A stretch of DNA of 64,000 nucleotides, from assembly GCA_025200525.1 (NCBI GenBank), contig CM045762.1, forward strand, positions 123,013,752 through 123,077,751, read 5' to 3'. Source of the DNA: Camellia lanceoleosa. Taxonomy: Eukaryota; Streptophyta; Magnoliopsida; Ericales; Theaceae. Both the position numbers and the translations under genes were made by a program. Shown in pieces: positions 54,673 to 64,000 of the stretch. The notes beneath the pieces are model-generated. The model searched no databases, was not told where the DNA came from, and was given only the letters and a program-made list of their open reading frames with translations. Positions within the stretch are counted from its first letter, which is position 1. Every line of letters begins with the position of its first letter.

Positions 54673-56885
54673 TCAAATAGCAGCCTTGCACGTCTTCTTA
54701 TTGTGATTCACATATTTTAAGCACCTCCCACACTTGATTTGCTTCACATTCTCACCCCTAGAAGGTATCCTCTTCTTCTTGTTCCTTCTTCGTTATAGGA
54801 GGTTTGATAACTTGAACTCGCACCATCAAAGTCAAATCTCTCACTTGGCCTTTGGATAAGCAATTCCTTGTATGACTCTCTAAAACAATTTACATGAAAA
54901 AAGGATCAATGAAACCATACACATCTCTACCACTCTTGCCAAAGCATGCACAACATGACAACAAGGAAAACCATTCAATTGCCATTCATGGCAAGAACAA
55001 ATCTGTCTACCAATATCAACATAAAAAGAAATAGAAGAATAAACCTCAAACCGCAGTATCACTAGCAACAATCACATCCCAAGACTTAGCTAGCTCCAAA
55101 GAGTCCACCAACTTCTTTTCTATAACTAGACACAATTTCATAGTCCATCTTCTAGATTCACTCTTCTATCCGACAATTGAGTCATGATTTGAACCCTAAT
55201 CATATCAACCATACAAGTAATAGGCAACTTCTGAGGCCCCACCAATCCAATTATTGTAAGACTTCAAGACATTAGATGACATCTCACCATATCATTTCCT
55301 CTAAAAATGCATTGGCCCACTTATCATTTTGCAAACCATCCAACATACTATCAACTCTACTATTCCCGACAATACGCCTCAATTTCTTCATATAATGTTG
55401 GAAAGAAGCAAATCATTGGCGCATAAGCACATTTAACTAATATTTTCATCAAACCACTTATAGTTAGTACGAAGTCCCACCAATTTGTCAATCAAATTTC
55501 TCTTCAAATGATTCAAGCAATAAGCATGATGTGCATTGGGGAAAACCATTGAAAGAGCATCTAGCAATCCATGTTGACGGTCCAGCACAAAAGTCAATCT
55601 CCCTGAACCAATGACCTTTAACAAATGACTTAAGAACCATATCCAATTATCTTGATTTTCAGCGTCAACAATCGTAAAAGCCAAAGGAAATAGACCTGCA
55701 AACAAAATCACATGAAACTGCAAAAATTAGCAGACTCACAATACAATAACACACTGACAAACCAAACCTATACTAACTGCAAATAAATACATACCTTGAT
55801 TACCATCCTTTGATGTTCTCAAGCAAATGCCCTTGTAACGCCCCTTCACAAATGTACCATCAACAAACAACAACGGACGACAAAATTGAAAGACATACAA
55901 ACATCCATGAAATGTCACAAACAACCTCCGAAAACACCCATTACTTTCATCCACATCTAATTCAAACACACTTTCCGGATTCGTTCTCATAGCCGTCTCA
56001 AGGTACCATCGAAGCTGGTCAAAAGAAGTTGCAAAATCACCAAACAACCCACCTCTTGCCTTATCAACTCCTAACTATGCAACCCGATAAGAAACATCTA
56101 TACCATATTACTTCTTTAACTTTTTTTTAACTTCAATAGGACGAGTCAACGGATTATCACTAATATCATTTTGCACAATATCAGACACAAGTCTAGAACC
56201 AACCATTTTGCTACAAGATCTACGAGCAACAACCCCACAAGGATGCACATTATCCAACTTCATTATAAAAAAAACACCGGAATCCATCAGCACCCTTCCA
56301 TGCATAAACCATTTACAACCCGTAGACGACTTCATCATACATTCGGTTACTCTTGTTGTATCGTTCTTCAAATAATTCACTGCAAAACCACACTCAACTG
56401 CATACTTAGCCAATGCAATACGGAATGCCGGCACTCCACCTTCAAATTCTTGACCAACACTATGTAAAATCCCCTTTCAACTAGCAGACAACAAAACTAT
56501 CTCGGGTTCTGGATAAAAACTACGCAACAAACCACCAACATCATCACAATCATTCACAAAAGAACTCTCACAAGTTACAGAATCAATCCTACAAGAATTA
56601 CCACCATCAACCTCCACAACTCTCTTATCCTCCACAATAACATCAATAACATGACAACCGCTACCACCTACCATTGGAATGACATATTCCCCAAATCATC
56701 ATCACATTCAACAATACAATTAGAATATCCAGAGCAGAGAAAAACAAACAAAAGTTACCAACACTCAACTCCTTGAACTTCGCACATATTTTCTCAACAA
56801 CTTCATCATAACTATATCCCTCACTAATCTTAATAGCAACACAACAATTACTGTATTTGCACATTAACATGAAACACCCCTCCAT
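54673..56885 (-). pseudogene. MuDR-type transposase of the MULE
   Basis: It reads leftward from ATG 56885 (MEGCFMLMCKYSNCCVAIKI), an N-terminal PB1-like domain. The MuDR N-terminal domain follows in one frame: VPAFRIALAKYAVECGFAV, TGCKWFMHGRVL and VSDIVQNDISDNP. The catalytic core starts FVDGTFVKGRYKGI (first aspartate) and reaches GNQ, where a 99-bp intron (55696-55794, GTATGT..TTGCAG) splices to LFPLAFTIVDAENQDNW and LTFVLDRQHGLLDAL (second aspartate), then FPNAHHAYCLNHLKRNL. A SWIM zinc finger is seen as CSCHEWQLNGFPCCHVVHAL (about 54950-55010). The end has a zinc knuckle CGRCLKYVNHNKKTC and stops at 54673. In-frame stops at about 56480 and 56108 and shifts near 55400 disable it. It would cut and rejoin the element ends in the nucleus. 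Confidence 0.9.
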
Positions 56886-57257
56886 ATTACAAAATCACAA
56901 ACCAACAAATAATTGTTCACAGATTCCAAACTGCAAATTATATAGTTACAACATATCAATACCAACAGTGCACAATTCACAATTCCAAACTGCAAAATTA
57001 TACACTTACAACATATCAGTATCAAAACACCAGAATTCACAATTCCAAAATACAACTTCAAAACACATTACATTATACGACAAACAAAATCAACAAAATC
57101 AAAATCAAACAAACAAAATTTGCCAAACACAAACCACATATCACGCAAATTTGCTTATCTCTATATGCATACATATATGTATCGATAAATACAAACCACA
57201 TACACACACAGACATATATATATACATACACATATATATATATATATCTATCACCAG

Positions 57258-57263
<6 letters not shown>

Positions 57264-57298
<35 letters not shown>
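57264..57298. repeat. (GA)n microsatellite in the transposase leader
   Basis: A GA run of 35 bp, preceded by CA/TA-rich repeats from about 57195. It lies 380 bp upstream of the transposase start, in its presumed promoter or 5' leader (read as CT on the coding strand). Confidence 0.85.
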
Positions 57299-57300
<2 letters not shown>

Positions 57301-57611
57301 CAGATCGCACAACCAGATCCACCTCACAGCACAATGAGATCGACCACACAGCACAATGAGATCGCCACAATGAAGAGAAATCGAGATCGCAGAGACGAAA
57401 ATTTGATTTCCTTTTTTTAAACGGAGCAAAAATTTGATTTTTCACGTATATATAGATATCAAAACAAAGGGCAATACAGTCATTTAAAAATACGAAAATA
57501 AAAAACGGGACCTCTGGGTATAAAACTTAAAAAACTATGGACCTATTAATCTATTAAAAATAAATTGGGATTAGAAGGGAAATAGATCCCCTACTACATA
57601 GTAATTTTCCC

Positions 57612-57620
57612 AAATTATAA
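57612..57620. repeat. Target-site duplication of the MULE, right
   Basis: AAATTATAA, identical to 48815-48823. Confidence 0.82.
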
Positions 57621-58413
57621 TTCATAATAGTAAATGAATAAAAGGCCCAATCTAACTAAACGAATAAATTGTGCAATTTAAAATATAAATTCATAAAATG
57701 GTCCACTTGAAATACAAAGTTCAGATTAAATTAAAAGGTCCAAAAAACTTGAAGCCTATTCTAAATTTTTTTAAAACTTAAATAAAGTGAATAATTCGAG
57801 GCCCAACAATCTATAGTTGTTGTTTCTCATTCCTCCTGTGCGTTGCCTCTTTCTGCCAACAACTTCAATTCTCCACCGTCCATCTCAGGCTTTCCCCGGC
57901 GGCTACCCATCTCACCGCCAAATCTTCCAAATATTCGATGAGTTCGATTCTTGCCTCTGACTTCGAACAATGAATCAATCATCTCAAAACACTGTCAATT
58001 ACTTCACTTTACTCTCTTAGTTCCTTCCTAGAATTATGACCTTTTTTTTTTTTTTTGGGGGATTGGTTTTGCAGTTATGTGGTTGATTCTGATTCATAAT
58101 GAATTCCTTTTTGTCAATGATGTTCTGTGAATTACTTTAGAGTTAGGGCTTAGATATTAATTTTGTTTTCACTATCTGTTTCTTAAATTTTTTCAAAAAT
58201 TAGTTTGATGAAAAAAATTTAAAGAAAGAAATTCATTTTGGTCCTTTTTGTTATCATAAACTTTGTTAAAGATCTAAGCAAAATTTAATAGACATTTTGT
58301 AAGTATCATTTTTTTAAAAAAAAATCCATGAAAGTCCCATATTTTAGTGTTCACATTGGGTCTCAAAAAAACTCAAAATGGGCACTGCCAGCAACCTAGT
58401 GGGGGATGGTTGG
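57621..58413. other. Spacer with a promoter-like or leader-like block
   Basis: No open frame that I can support. Between about 57800 and 57980 the DNA is richer in C and resembles a plant 5' leader (TTCTCATTCCTCC, CCACCGTCCATCTC), after which it returns to AT-rich sequence with a poly-T run at about 58040. It could be the 5' remnant of a gene into whose upstream region the MULE inserted. At 58402-58413 GGGGATGGTTGG matches 48674-48685. Confidence 0.35.
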
Positions 58414-60239
58414 CAGCGCCACCTGGTGCAGGAATGTTGAATAATAAATTTCGATATGACATTGTGAAAATATGAACCGGGGGGAGGGGGGGGAGTTTAC
58501 AAAAGATTGTATTAATCAGTGTGTTTGGGTTGAATTTTTTAGATTAAATTTTTTGAAAATTGAGTATTTTGATTTTCGTATTTTTTTATTTTTAGTGAAT
58601 ATTTTTAAAATTTTAAACATTTTGTTTTTACTTTTTAGTCTAAAAAGTAAAAAATTTGTGAAAAAATATTTTAAAAATTAATAAATACTTAAAAATACAA
58701 AAAAATGTACTGAATTCTCTTTATATATATATATATATTTTTTTTGGTATTTAGTAAATTTTTAAAAGGTTTTTTTACAAATTTTTTACTTTTTAAGTAT
58801 ATTTATGTTAGGTATGTCTAAAAAGTATTAAAAAAAATTGCTTAAAATATTTTAAAAATTCAGTAAGAACAAAAAAAAACACGAAAAATAGGAAAGTATA
58901 ATTTTCAAAAAAATATTTTTAGAAAAATGTAACCAAGCAAAGTGAGTTTTGTGGCAGCTATCACCCATTCATGAACTATTGTGGTAGTCATTCTTATAGA
59001 ACAATTCCAACCTGCTCACTACATTGTGTTTGTTAGTCATTTAAACCAATTAAATCACAATTTCAATGCTCCAATAGGTTAAGCAATGCATCGGGCATTA
59101 TGCCTCATTTGTAAAGGGGCTGGCCACAATTAGAGAGTCAAAAGGCTAGACAAATACTTTTTGTCTCTAAGTAACTATGTGGTTAACTACAAGCATTGTT
59201 GTAGTACACATTAGCTAAAGTAATTAGACAAACTAAAAAATCTATATGCTATTTTTTAGCAAGAAAAATGGTTCGTGGTGTTGGAATTGCTCAAAGTGAA
59301 GGGCTAATGCTGTTATTGAAATTGATTCTCAAGTTGCCATCAATATGATAAATGGCATCATGGTGAGTCAAGATATTATTGGGGTTATTCATGATATTAA
59401 ACAATTTGGTGGCATGTGGCTTGTGATTTGTTGGAAATTGAGGAGATAAATCATTTATTTAAAACACAAACTAAAATTATAAAATATATGTGAACTACTA
59501 ATAATTGTGAAAATAAAATAATTTAAGAAAACAAAAAAATTTAATTACAGAGGCATGTAGCCACTGTTTTTAAGAGTAGATATTTATTTTTCTAAGTACG
59601 TGATTCGATACAACAGATTAGTATCGTCTTACCGTCCATTCGCTGTATAACGGTTCATTTTTTTACTTTTTTAGAAAGGACAAACAATTCATTTGATCAT
59701 CCCAAAAACCTAATCAAAATAATGTAAATAAAATATGCACACTATTAACGTGTATGGAAATAGTTTCCCGGTCCTAAGAGCAAATCTAAGGGAGGAGGCA
59801 AATGCACATTTGAGGCATTTTTCTTAGGAAAAGTTACCTATAAATCTTAAAAGTTAAAATTGTATTCCATTTGGTCCCATAAAATTGATTTGCCCGTTTG
59901 GTCCTTTCCATTTTGAAAAGACACAAATACCACTGGTGGGAATATTTAATAGTTTTTTTGTATAACAGGATTGCTTGGTGTGGGTGTGGGTCACGTGCCA
60001 TAGTTGAAGTTTGTTGAATGGGCAAATGCTTCACAAGTGCCTTGTTAGGTGCGTGTGTTGGGTGCCACATAATAGGAAAGCACACTAAAGCTTTTTATAG
60101 GTTTTGGGTTTGGTGTGCTGATTTCACATGCCACACACCTCAATCCGACCACATACAAACGATTGGGTTGCCATATCCAAGATATACAACATTAGAATTT
60201 GGGTTATGTTTGTTTTTTATTTTTTTAGTGTTATATAAT
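58414..60239. other. AT-rich spacer, nothing recognised
   Basis: There are poly-A/T-rich blocks (58500-58930) with related TTTTTAAAATTTT words on both strands. No ORF, element end or RNA gene can be supported. The open frame at 59834-60085 on the minus strand has no recognisable domain. Confidence 0.45.
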
Positions 60240-60660
60240 ATCTGTTACGTTGGAGTGTCACAAGTGACATTTGGGAAAAGTACACTAAAGAATTTTTAAT
60301 TTTTTTAGAGTGTCACACCATACTCGCTACATTGTCACATTTGAGAAAAGTACACTAAGAAGTTTTTATTTTTTCTGAAGTGTCACATTATATCCGCCAC
60401 GTTGTCACATTTGAAAAAAGTAAACTAAAGAGTTTTTATTTTTCTTGAAGTGTCATATCATAACCATCACGTTGTCACATTAGGAAAAAGTATACTAAAG
60501 AGTTTTTATTTTATTTTTTAGAGTAAAAGTTTTAGAGTATCATATCATACGCATACGTTGTCACATTTAGAAAAAGTACTCTAAGGGGTTTTTAATTTTT
60601 TAGAATGTCACATTAATACTTGTCACATTAGAGTATTATATCATACCTGTCACATTAATA
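60240..60660 (+). repeat. Minisatellite, about 70-75 bp period
   Basis: About five to six degenerate units, each with GAGTGTCACA or a variant, an ACGTTGTCACATTTGAG-like block, AAAGTACACTAA and AGTTTTTA. Unit starts lie near 60253, 60309, 60379, 60450, 60535 and 60605. It is AT-rich and non-coding. Confidence 0.82.
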
Positions 60661-61125
60661 AAAATGTATAATTGTCTACCAAAATTAAAAATAGGGCCAT
60701 ACAAAAATAAACTATCCACTAATAAGACTTAGTAGATCAATAAAAAAAACTTGAAACTAATTGGAGTAGCGTCACAATGGTAATGTCTATACTGAAATAT
60801 TCAAATATCAAAAAGTACACACGTAATCCCACCAAAATCGTCTGCAAGCAAATGAAAGGATATAATTGACTACTAAATACTAACAAACAAAGAAAATAGG
60901 ATCAAATGGGATATATTCCCCAACTAATAGGACTATTAAGAACAATAGAAACAACATTGAGACCAATTGGTGCAACTGTTTATGCGATGAGATTTATCAG
61001 TACGTATCCCTTTTTGTTATTGAGGTTGCAATTTATAGCTTCCAATAGACTCTATTAATTCTCTCTTTTTTTTTTTTTGTCACTTTCTATATGTAGCTAG
61101 TGTTGGAAGCTTGGCAAAACTATCT
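60661..61125. other. AT-rich spacer
   Basis: No gene or repeat that I can support apart from short poly-T tracts near 61065. Confidence 0.45.
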
Positions 61126-61133
61126 CTCTTGTT

Positions 61134-61550
61134 TAGGGGTGTAAATCTGACCCGATCCAGTTCGGTCTATGTCGGATTTCACGGGTTCCTGCCAAAATTT
61201 AGACCGAGCCAGGTTGGCCCCCACAGGCCAAAAAATTAGGCCCAGGCCCAGGCCCAAGTCCAGGGATATTTGGGCCTTGGACGGGCCAGTGGGCTGGGCC
61301 CCGAGTCAGCCTCCTAAGCCTAGGCCTAGCCTCAGACTTGGGTGGGTCTGACAATTTTTTTTTTGTTTTTTTAAATTTTTTCTATCAAAATTTTATTATT
61401 TTTCACTAAAAAAGACACTGGGCCTTGGATGGGCTAGACGGGCTTGGCCTTGAGTGGGCCTTAAGCGGGCTGATGGGTCAAGCCACTGGGCGGGCTAGGC
61501 CTACGGGCTGGGCCAAGCCTCAAAATGATGGCCCAGGCCCTAGCCCAATC
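61134..61550. mobile_element. hAT-type MITE relative, right end lost
   Basis: It starts TAGGGGTGTAAAT like the MITE at 18560 and has the same makeup: GGGCCT/AGGCCC words around an AT block at 61348-61410. The matching right terminus is not present; a foldback element begins at 61551. It is therefore a second member of the family, probably truncated. Confidence 0.68.
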
Positions 61551-62320
61551 CCTATAATTTGGAACTCTTGTCACTTTAGTCATTAACTTTTCAATTATGA
61601 CACATTTAATTCTAAATTTTAAATCTTATTTCAAATAAGAACAATTGAAGATACTATCGTTCAATTTTAAAAGTAAATTTTAAAATTTTAAATTTTAAAT
61701 TTTAAATTTTTTCTCTTTGAATTTTTTAAATTTTTTCTACCCACCAAAGATAAAATTATATAAAATTGATAAATCTTTTACACATTTATTTATTTTGTTT
61801 TACAAAATTAATTTTTATTATGTGTTTGGAGGATGATTATGGATGGTTGTTTTTATTTTCATTAAATTAGTTTCTATTTTTTTAAAAGTCAAATATGACG
61901 ACAATTTTGATATTATTATTAAATCAATCAATTAAATTAAAAAATTCAAAACTAAAAACGTTTCATATATTAAATATGTCGATTACACATTAGAAACCTA
62001 ACAGCCATCCATTACATAATTATCATCCTAACACATAATAAAAATTAATTTGGCAAAATAAATAAATGTGTAAAAGATTTATCAATTTTACATAATTTTA
62101 TCTTTGGTGTGTAGAAATAATTTTTAAAAATTTAAAAATATTTTTTTGACATTTATTTTTGTCAAATTAATTTATATTTTATCGAATTGATGACTTTGCT
62201 ATTAAAATTGAGCAATGGTATCTTCAATTGTCCTTACTTGGAACAAGATTCAAAATTTTGAGTCAAATATGTTACAATCAAAAAGTTAGTATCAAAGTGA
62301 CACAAATCCTAAACTATAGG
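61551..62320. mobile_element. Foldback element, arms of about 380 bp
   Basis: The two halves are imperfect reverse complements almost to the centre. Terminal pair: CCTATAATTTGGA at 61551 and TCCTAAACTATAGG ending at 62320. Inner pairs include AACAATTGAAGATACTATCG with ATGGTATCTTCAATTGTC and ATAAATCTTTTACACATTTA with TAAATGTGTAAAAGATTTAT. The centre lies near 61930. There is no coding capacity. Target duplication is not resolved. Confidence 0.82.
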
Positions 62321-62464
62321 AACTGTTATTGTAATTCTCCTAAAATATTTTTCTATGTACTTTTACTAGACATTTTGCCCACCAAGGTTAGAGTTGCTAA
62401 CATAAGCTTTAGAAGATGAATGTTGACTAATTTAGTTAATCTGATCCTATTTTAGCCTCATTAA

Positions 62465-62894
62465 GAGCATTCACACCAAACTCTTCAAATTTTTAATTAA
62501 ATTAAAACTATTTTATTATTTTAACTAGTCACTTTTTAGCACCTACTGCATCAAACTCTTTATTCTAACTTATTTTTATTAAATATTATTTTTTTATTGT
62601 ATTTGTTAGTCTTTCTTTTTTTTATTAAATTAATAAGTTACCAATCAAATAATTCTTAAAAAAAGCAAAAAAAAAAAAAAAATTTGTCGTTGACTAGTTG
62701 ACTGACCGGACGTCTGGCAGGACTTTTAGGCGAATATCCGGTAACACACAAGTAACAATGAACAATGCATCACTTGTTATAACGAGTTAATGTAGCTATC
62801 GTAAATTTTGACGAGCTGAAAGCAAGTTTGATAGAGTTGATTTTTTGAAATTTTTAGCTAAAAAATTATTTTAAAGAGCTTGATGAGGATGCTC
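62465..62894. mobile_element. PIF/Harbinger-like MITE
   Basis: The left end GAGCATTCACACCAAACTCTT and the right end, read inward, GAGCATCCTCATCAAGCTCTT form an inverted repeat. TAA flanks both sides (62462-62464 and 62895-62897), the 3-bp duplication of PIF/Harbinger or Tourist-type MITEs. The interior is AT-rich with a poly-A run near 62665. Confidence 0.75.
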
Positions 62895-63155
62895 TAATAG
62901 CTAACTACTATAATAGCCATTTTAATAAAATTTTTAGAGACTAATAATTACATTTAGAGAGTCTTAAAAGACTTTTTAAATAAGTTGTGTGGATAGTTAA
63001 GTACAGTAAATAATAATGTTAGAGCACATAGATATAATTAGATAAAATAAAAAGTATATATTTTATATATTTTAGTTAATAAAAAATAAAGAGTAACATT
63101 AGAGTTGCTCTAACCAAATAGAGGCTAATAAACTTTCCCTCTTGTATAAACAATT

Positions 63156-63325
63156 GGGCAGTGCTAGAGACCACTAAAAGTGGTGCTCTAAAGTAACCAC
63201 TAATGATGTGGCATTTACTTTGTTTAAAAAAAATAAATAAATAAATAAACATAAACGCAACAACATTGTGGCAGTAGGTGGGACCCACTGCCACATCATT
63301 AGTGGTGGCACTAATTAGTGCTCCC
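63156..63325. mobile_element. Short hairpin MITE
   Basis: CCACTAATGATGTGGCA (63197-63213) is repeated as its exact inverse at 63289-63305, with GC-rich outer arms (GTGCTAGAGACCACTAA and TTAGTGGTGGCACTAATT). A GGTGGGACCCACTG word near the right arm is a further small palindrome. It is non-coding; ends are approximate. Confidence 0.62.
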
Positions 63326-64000
63326 ACTCATTTTCATGAACCATCTGACCACTATACATGTATAAATAAATATTTAATAACATAAATTTTGTTTAAAATA
63401 TACACGAAAAATATTTAGAATTATTTAAGTTTTAACCTTTTAAAATTATTTTTCTAATAATTGTGTGCTCTATGTCCTTGGAAATAAAAAATACATATCA
63501 TAGTTTAATTGGCAAATTTTTTTTTTAATTTTTAAAAAAGATGATAAATTACAAAAGCTACATTCACATAAAAAATGAATAGATTTCGTCCTGGGTTTTG
63601 TAATTCTAGTTTATTCTATGTCAAAATTCACCCCATGACATGGTAAATCACAAATGTATCCTTTGTCTATTTTGTAAAGTGGCAAATTTTGTTTACTATT
63701 GTTTAAAAATTATAATTTGTCTTATGTCATGTAAAATGGATAATGGTTAGTTTTTGGAGTTAAAGCTGTGGTAGACATTAAAAGTGACCTAAAAACTAGT
63801 TGATTCGACTTTTATGCCAACTTGACTTTACCTAATTATCAAAAATTTGTCTTAATCAATACCCAACTCATGAACTACTTGACTCGTTTACTTATTACAG
63901 GTTAAATTACAAATACATCTCCTAAGGTTTGTTTAAAATACAGATTGGCCCCCTCTATGGTTTGAAAAATTACAGATCCTTATTAGAATTTTTTATTTAA
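63326..64000. other. AT-rich right end, nothing recognised
   Basis: No open frame or element terminus that I can support. Confidence 0.5.

Larger units (their letters stand above)
48824..57611. mobile_element. Mutator-like element (MULE) carrying a Ulp1-like protease gene
   Basis: The element is 8,788 bp between perfect 9-bp duplications. Its ends form only a weak inverted repeat (GGGGAACTGAC on the left, GGGAAAATTAC on the right read inward, 8 of 11 matching), which fits the class of MULEs without long terminal repeats. It holds a MuDR-type transposase gene on the minus strand (54673-56885) and a multi-exon Ulp1-like protease gene on the plus strand (50031-54013), converging on a 660-bp AT-rich spacer that includes a run of 26 T at 54071. 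Plant MULEs that carry Ulp1-like proteases are known (Kaonashi-type). Both genes are degenerate here. Confidence 0.87.

Noticed and set aside
61126..61572. CTCTTGT on both sides of the GC-rich MITE at 61134 (61126 and 61565) as a target-site duplication
   Set aside because: The right copy lies inside the arm of the foldback element that starts at 61551, so it cannot be host DNA. The match is taken as chance.
63076..63327. An 83-codon minus-strand frame
   Set aside because: It overlaps the hairpin MITE and AT-rich DNA, with no recognisable domain.
16117..64000. tRNA, rRNA or CRISPR-like features
   Set aside because: tRNA-like words occur only as primer binding sites and in the SINE head. The tandem arrays have no CRISPR repeat-spacer structure.

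Overview
The window is nuclear DNA of a flowering plant, probably a eudicot. It is AT-rich, has one low-copy gene with short exons and GT..AG introns, and is otherwise filled with nested transposable elements. The species cannot be named from the sequence. About three quarters of the 64 kb can be assigned to mobile elements, four of them with defined target-site duplications (TSDs) and large size.

Layout. (1) 150-11538: a complete but non-autonomous Ty3/gypsy element of Tat type on the minus strand, TSD TAACT. It keeps gag and a protease remnant, has lost reverse transcriptase, RNase H and integrase, and carries two tandem-repeat arrays plus two broken copies of an antisense ORF. (2) 12396-16117: the only host gene, a five-exon aldo-keto reductase with a clear promoter but with a stop codon and a likely frameshift in exon 3. 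(3) 16384-17187: a TRIM (miniature LTR element); 17424-17915: a long inverted repeat; 18560-18974: a hAT-type MITE with a perfect 8-bp TSD. (4) 19318-32064: a second LTR element, plus strand, TSD CTAGT, with LTRs of about 2.7 kb, gag only, and no pol. Its left LTR contains a nested solo LTR of a related family, and its gag contains another LTR-like insertion. (5) 33546-47756: a third LTR element, Tat type, plus strand, with recognisable gag, protease, RT, two RNase H domains and integrase, all broken by stops. It has a 3' tandem-repeat region and a spliced antisense ORF that is itself interrupted by a 2674-bp solo LTR. (6) 48824-57611: an 8.8-kb Mutator-like element (MULE) with a perfect 9-bp TSD. 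It holds a MuDR-type transposase on the minus strand and a convergent Ulp1-like cysteine-protease gene on the plus strand. (7) 57621-64000: AT-rich spacer with a minisatellite, a hAT-type MITE, a 770-bp foldback element, a PIF/Harbinger-like MITE and a small hairpin MITE.

How the parts relate. The two Tat-type elements share the primer-binding-site motif, tandem arrays between gag-pol and the 3' LTR, and a homologous antisense ORF (shared motifs ending in a coiled coil and a G-W-x-x-A box). The smaller one has the appearance of a pol-less passenger that would need enzymes from an autonomous relative. The MULE follows the known plant pattern of MULEs that carry a Ulp1-like protease, but here the expected catalytic cysteine codon reads serine. 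I saw no tRNA, rRNA or CRISPR, and no intact host gene other than the damaged reductase. I did not find a convincingly new biological system; the closest candidates are the antisense genes of the Tat elements and the MULE protease.
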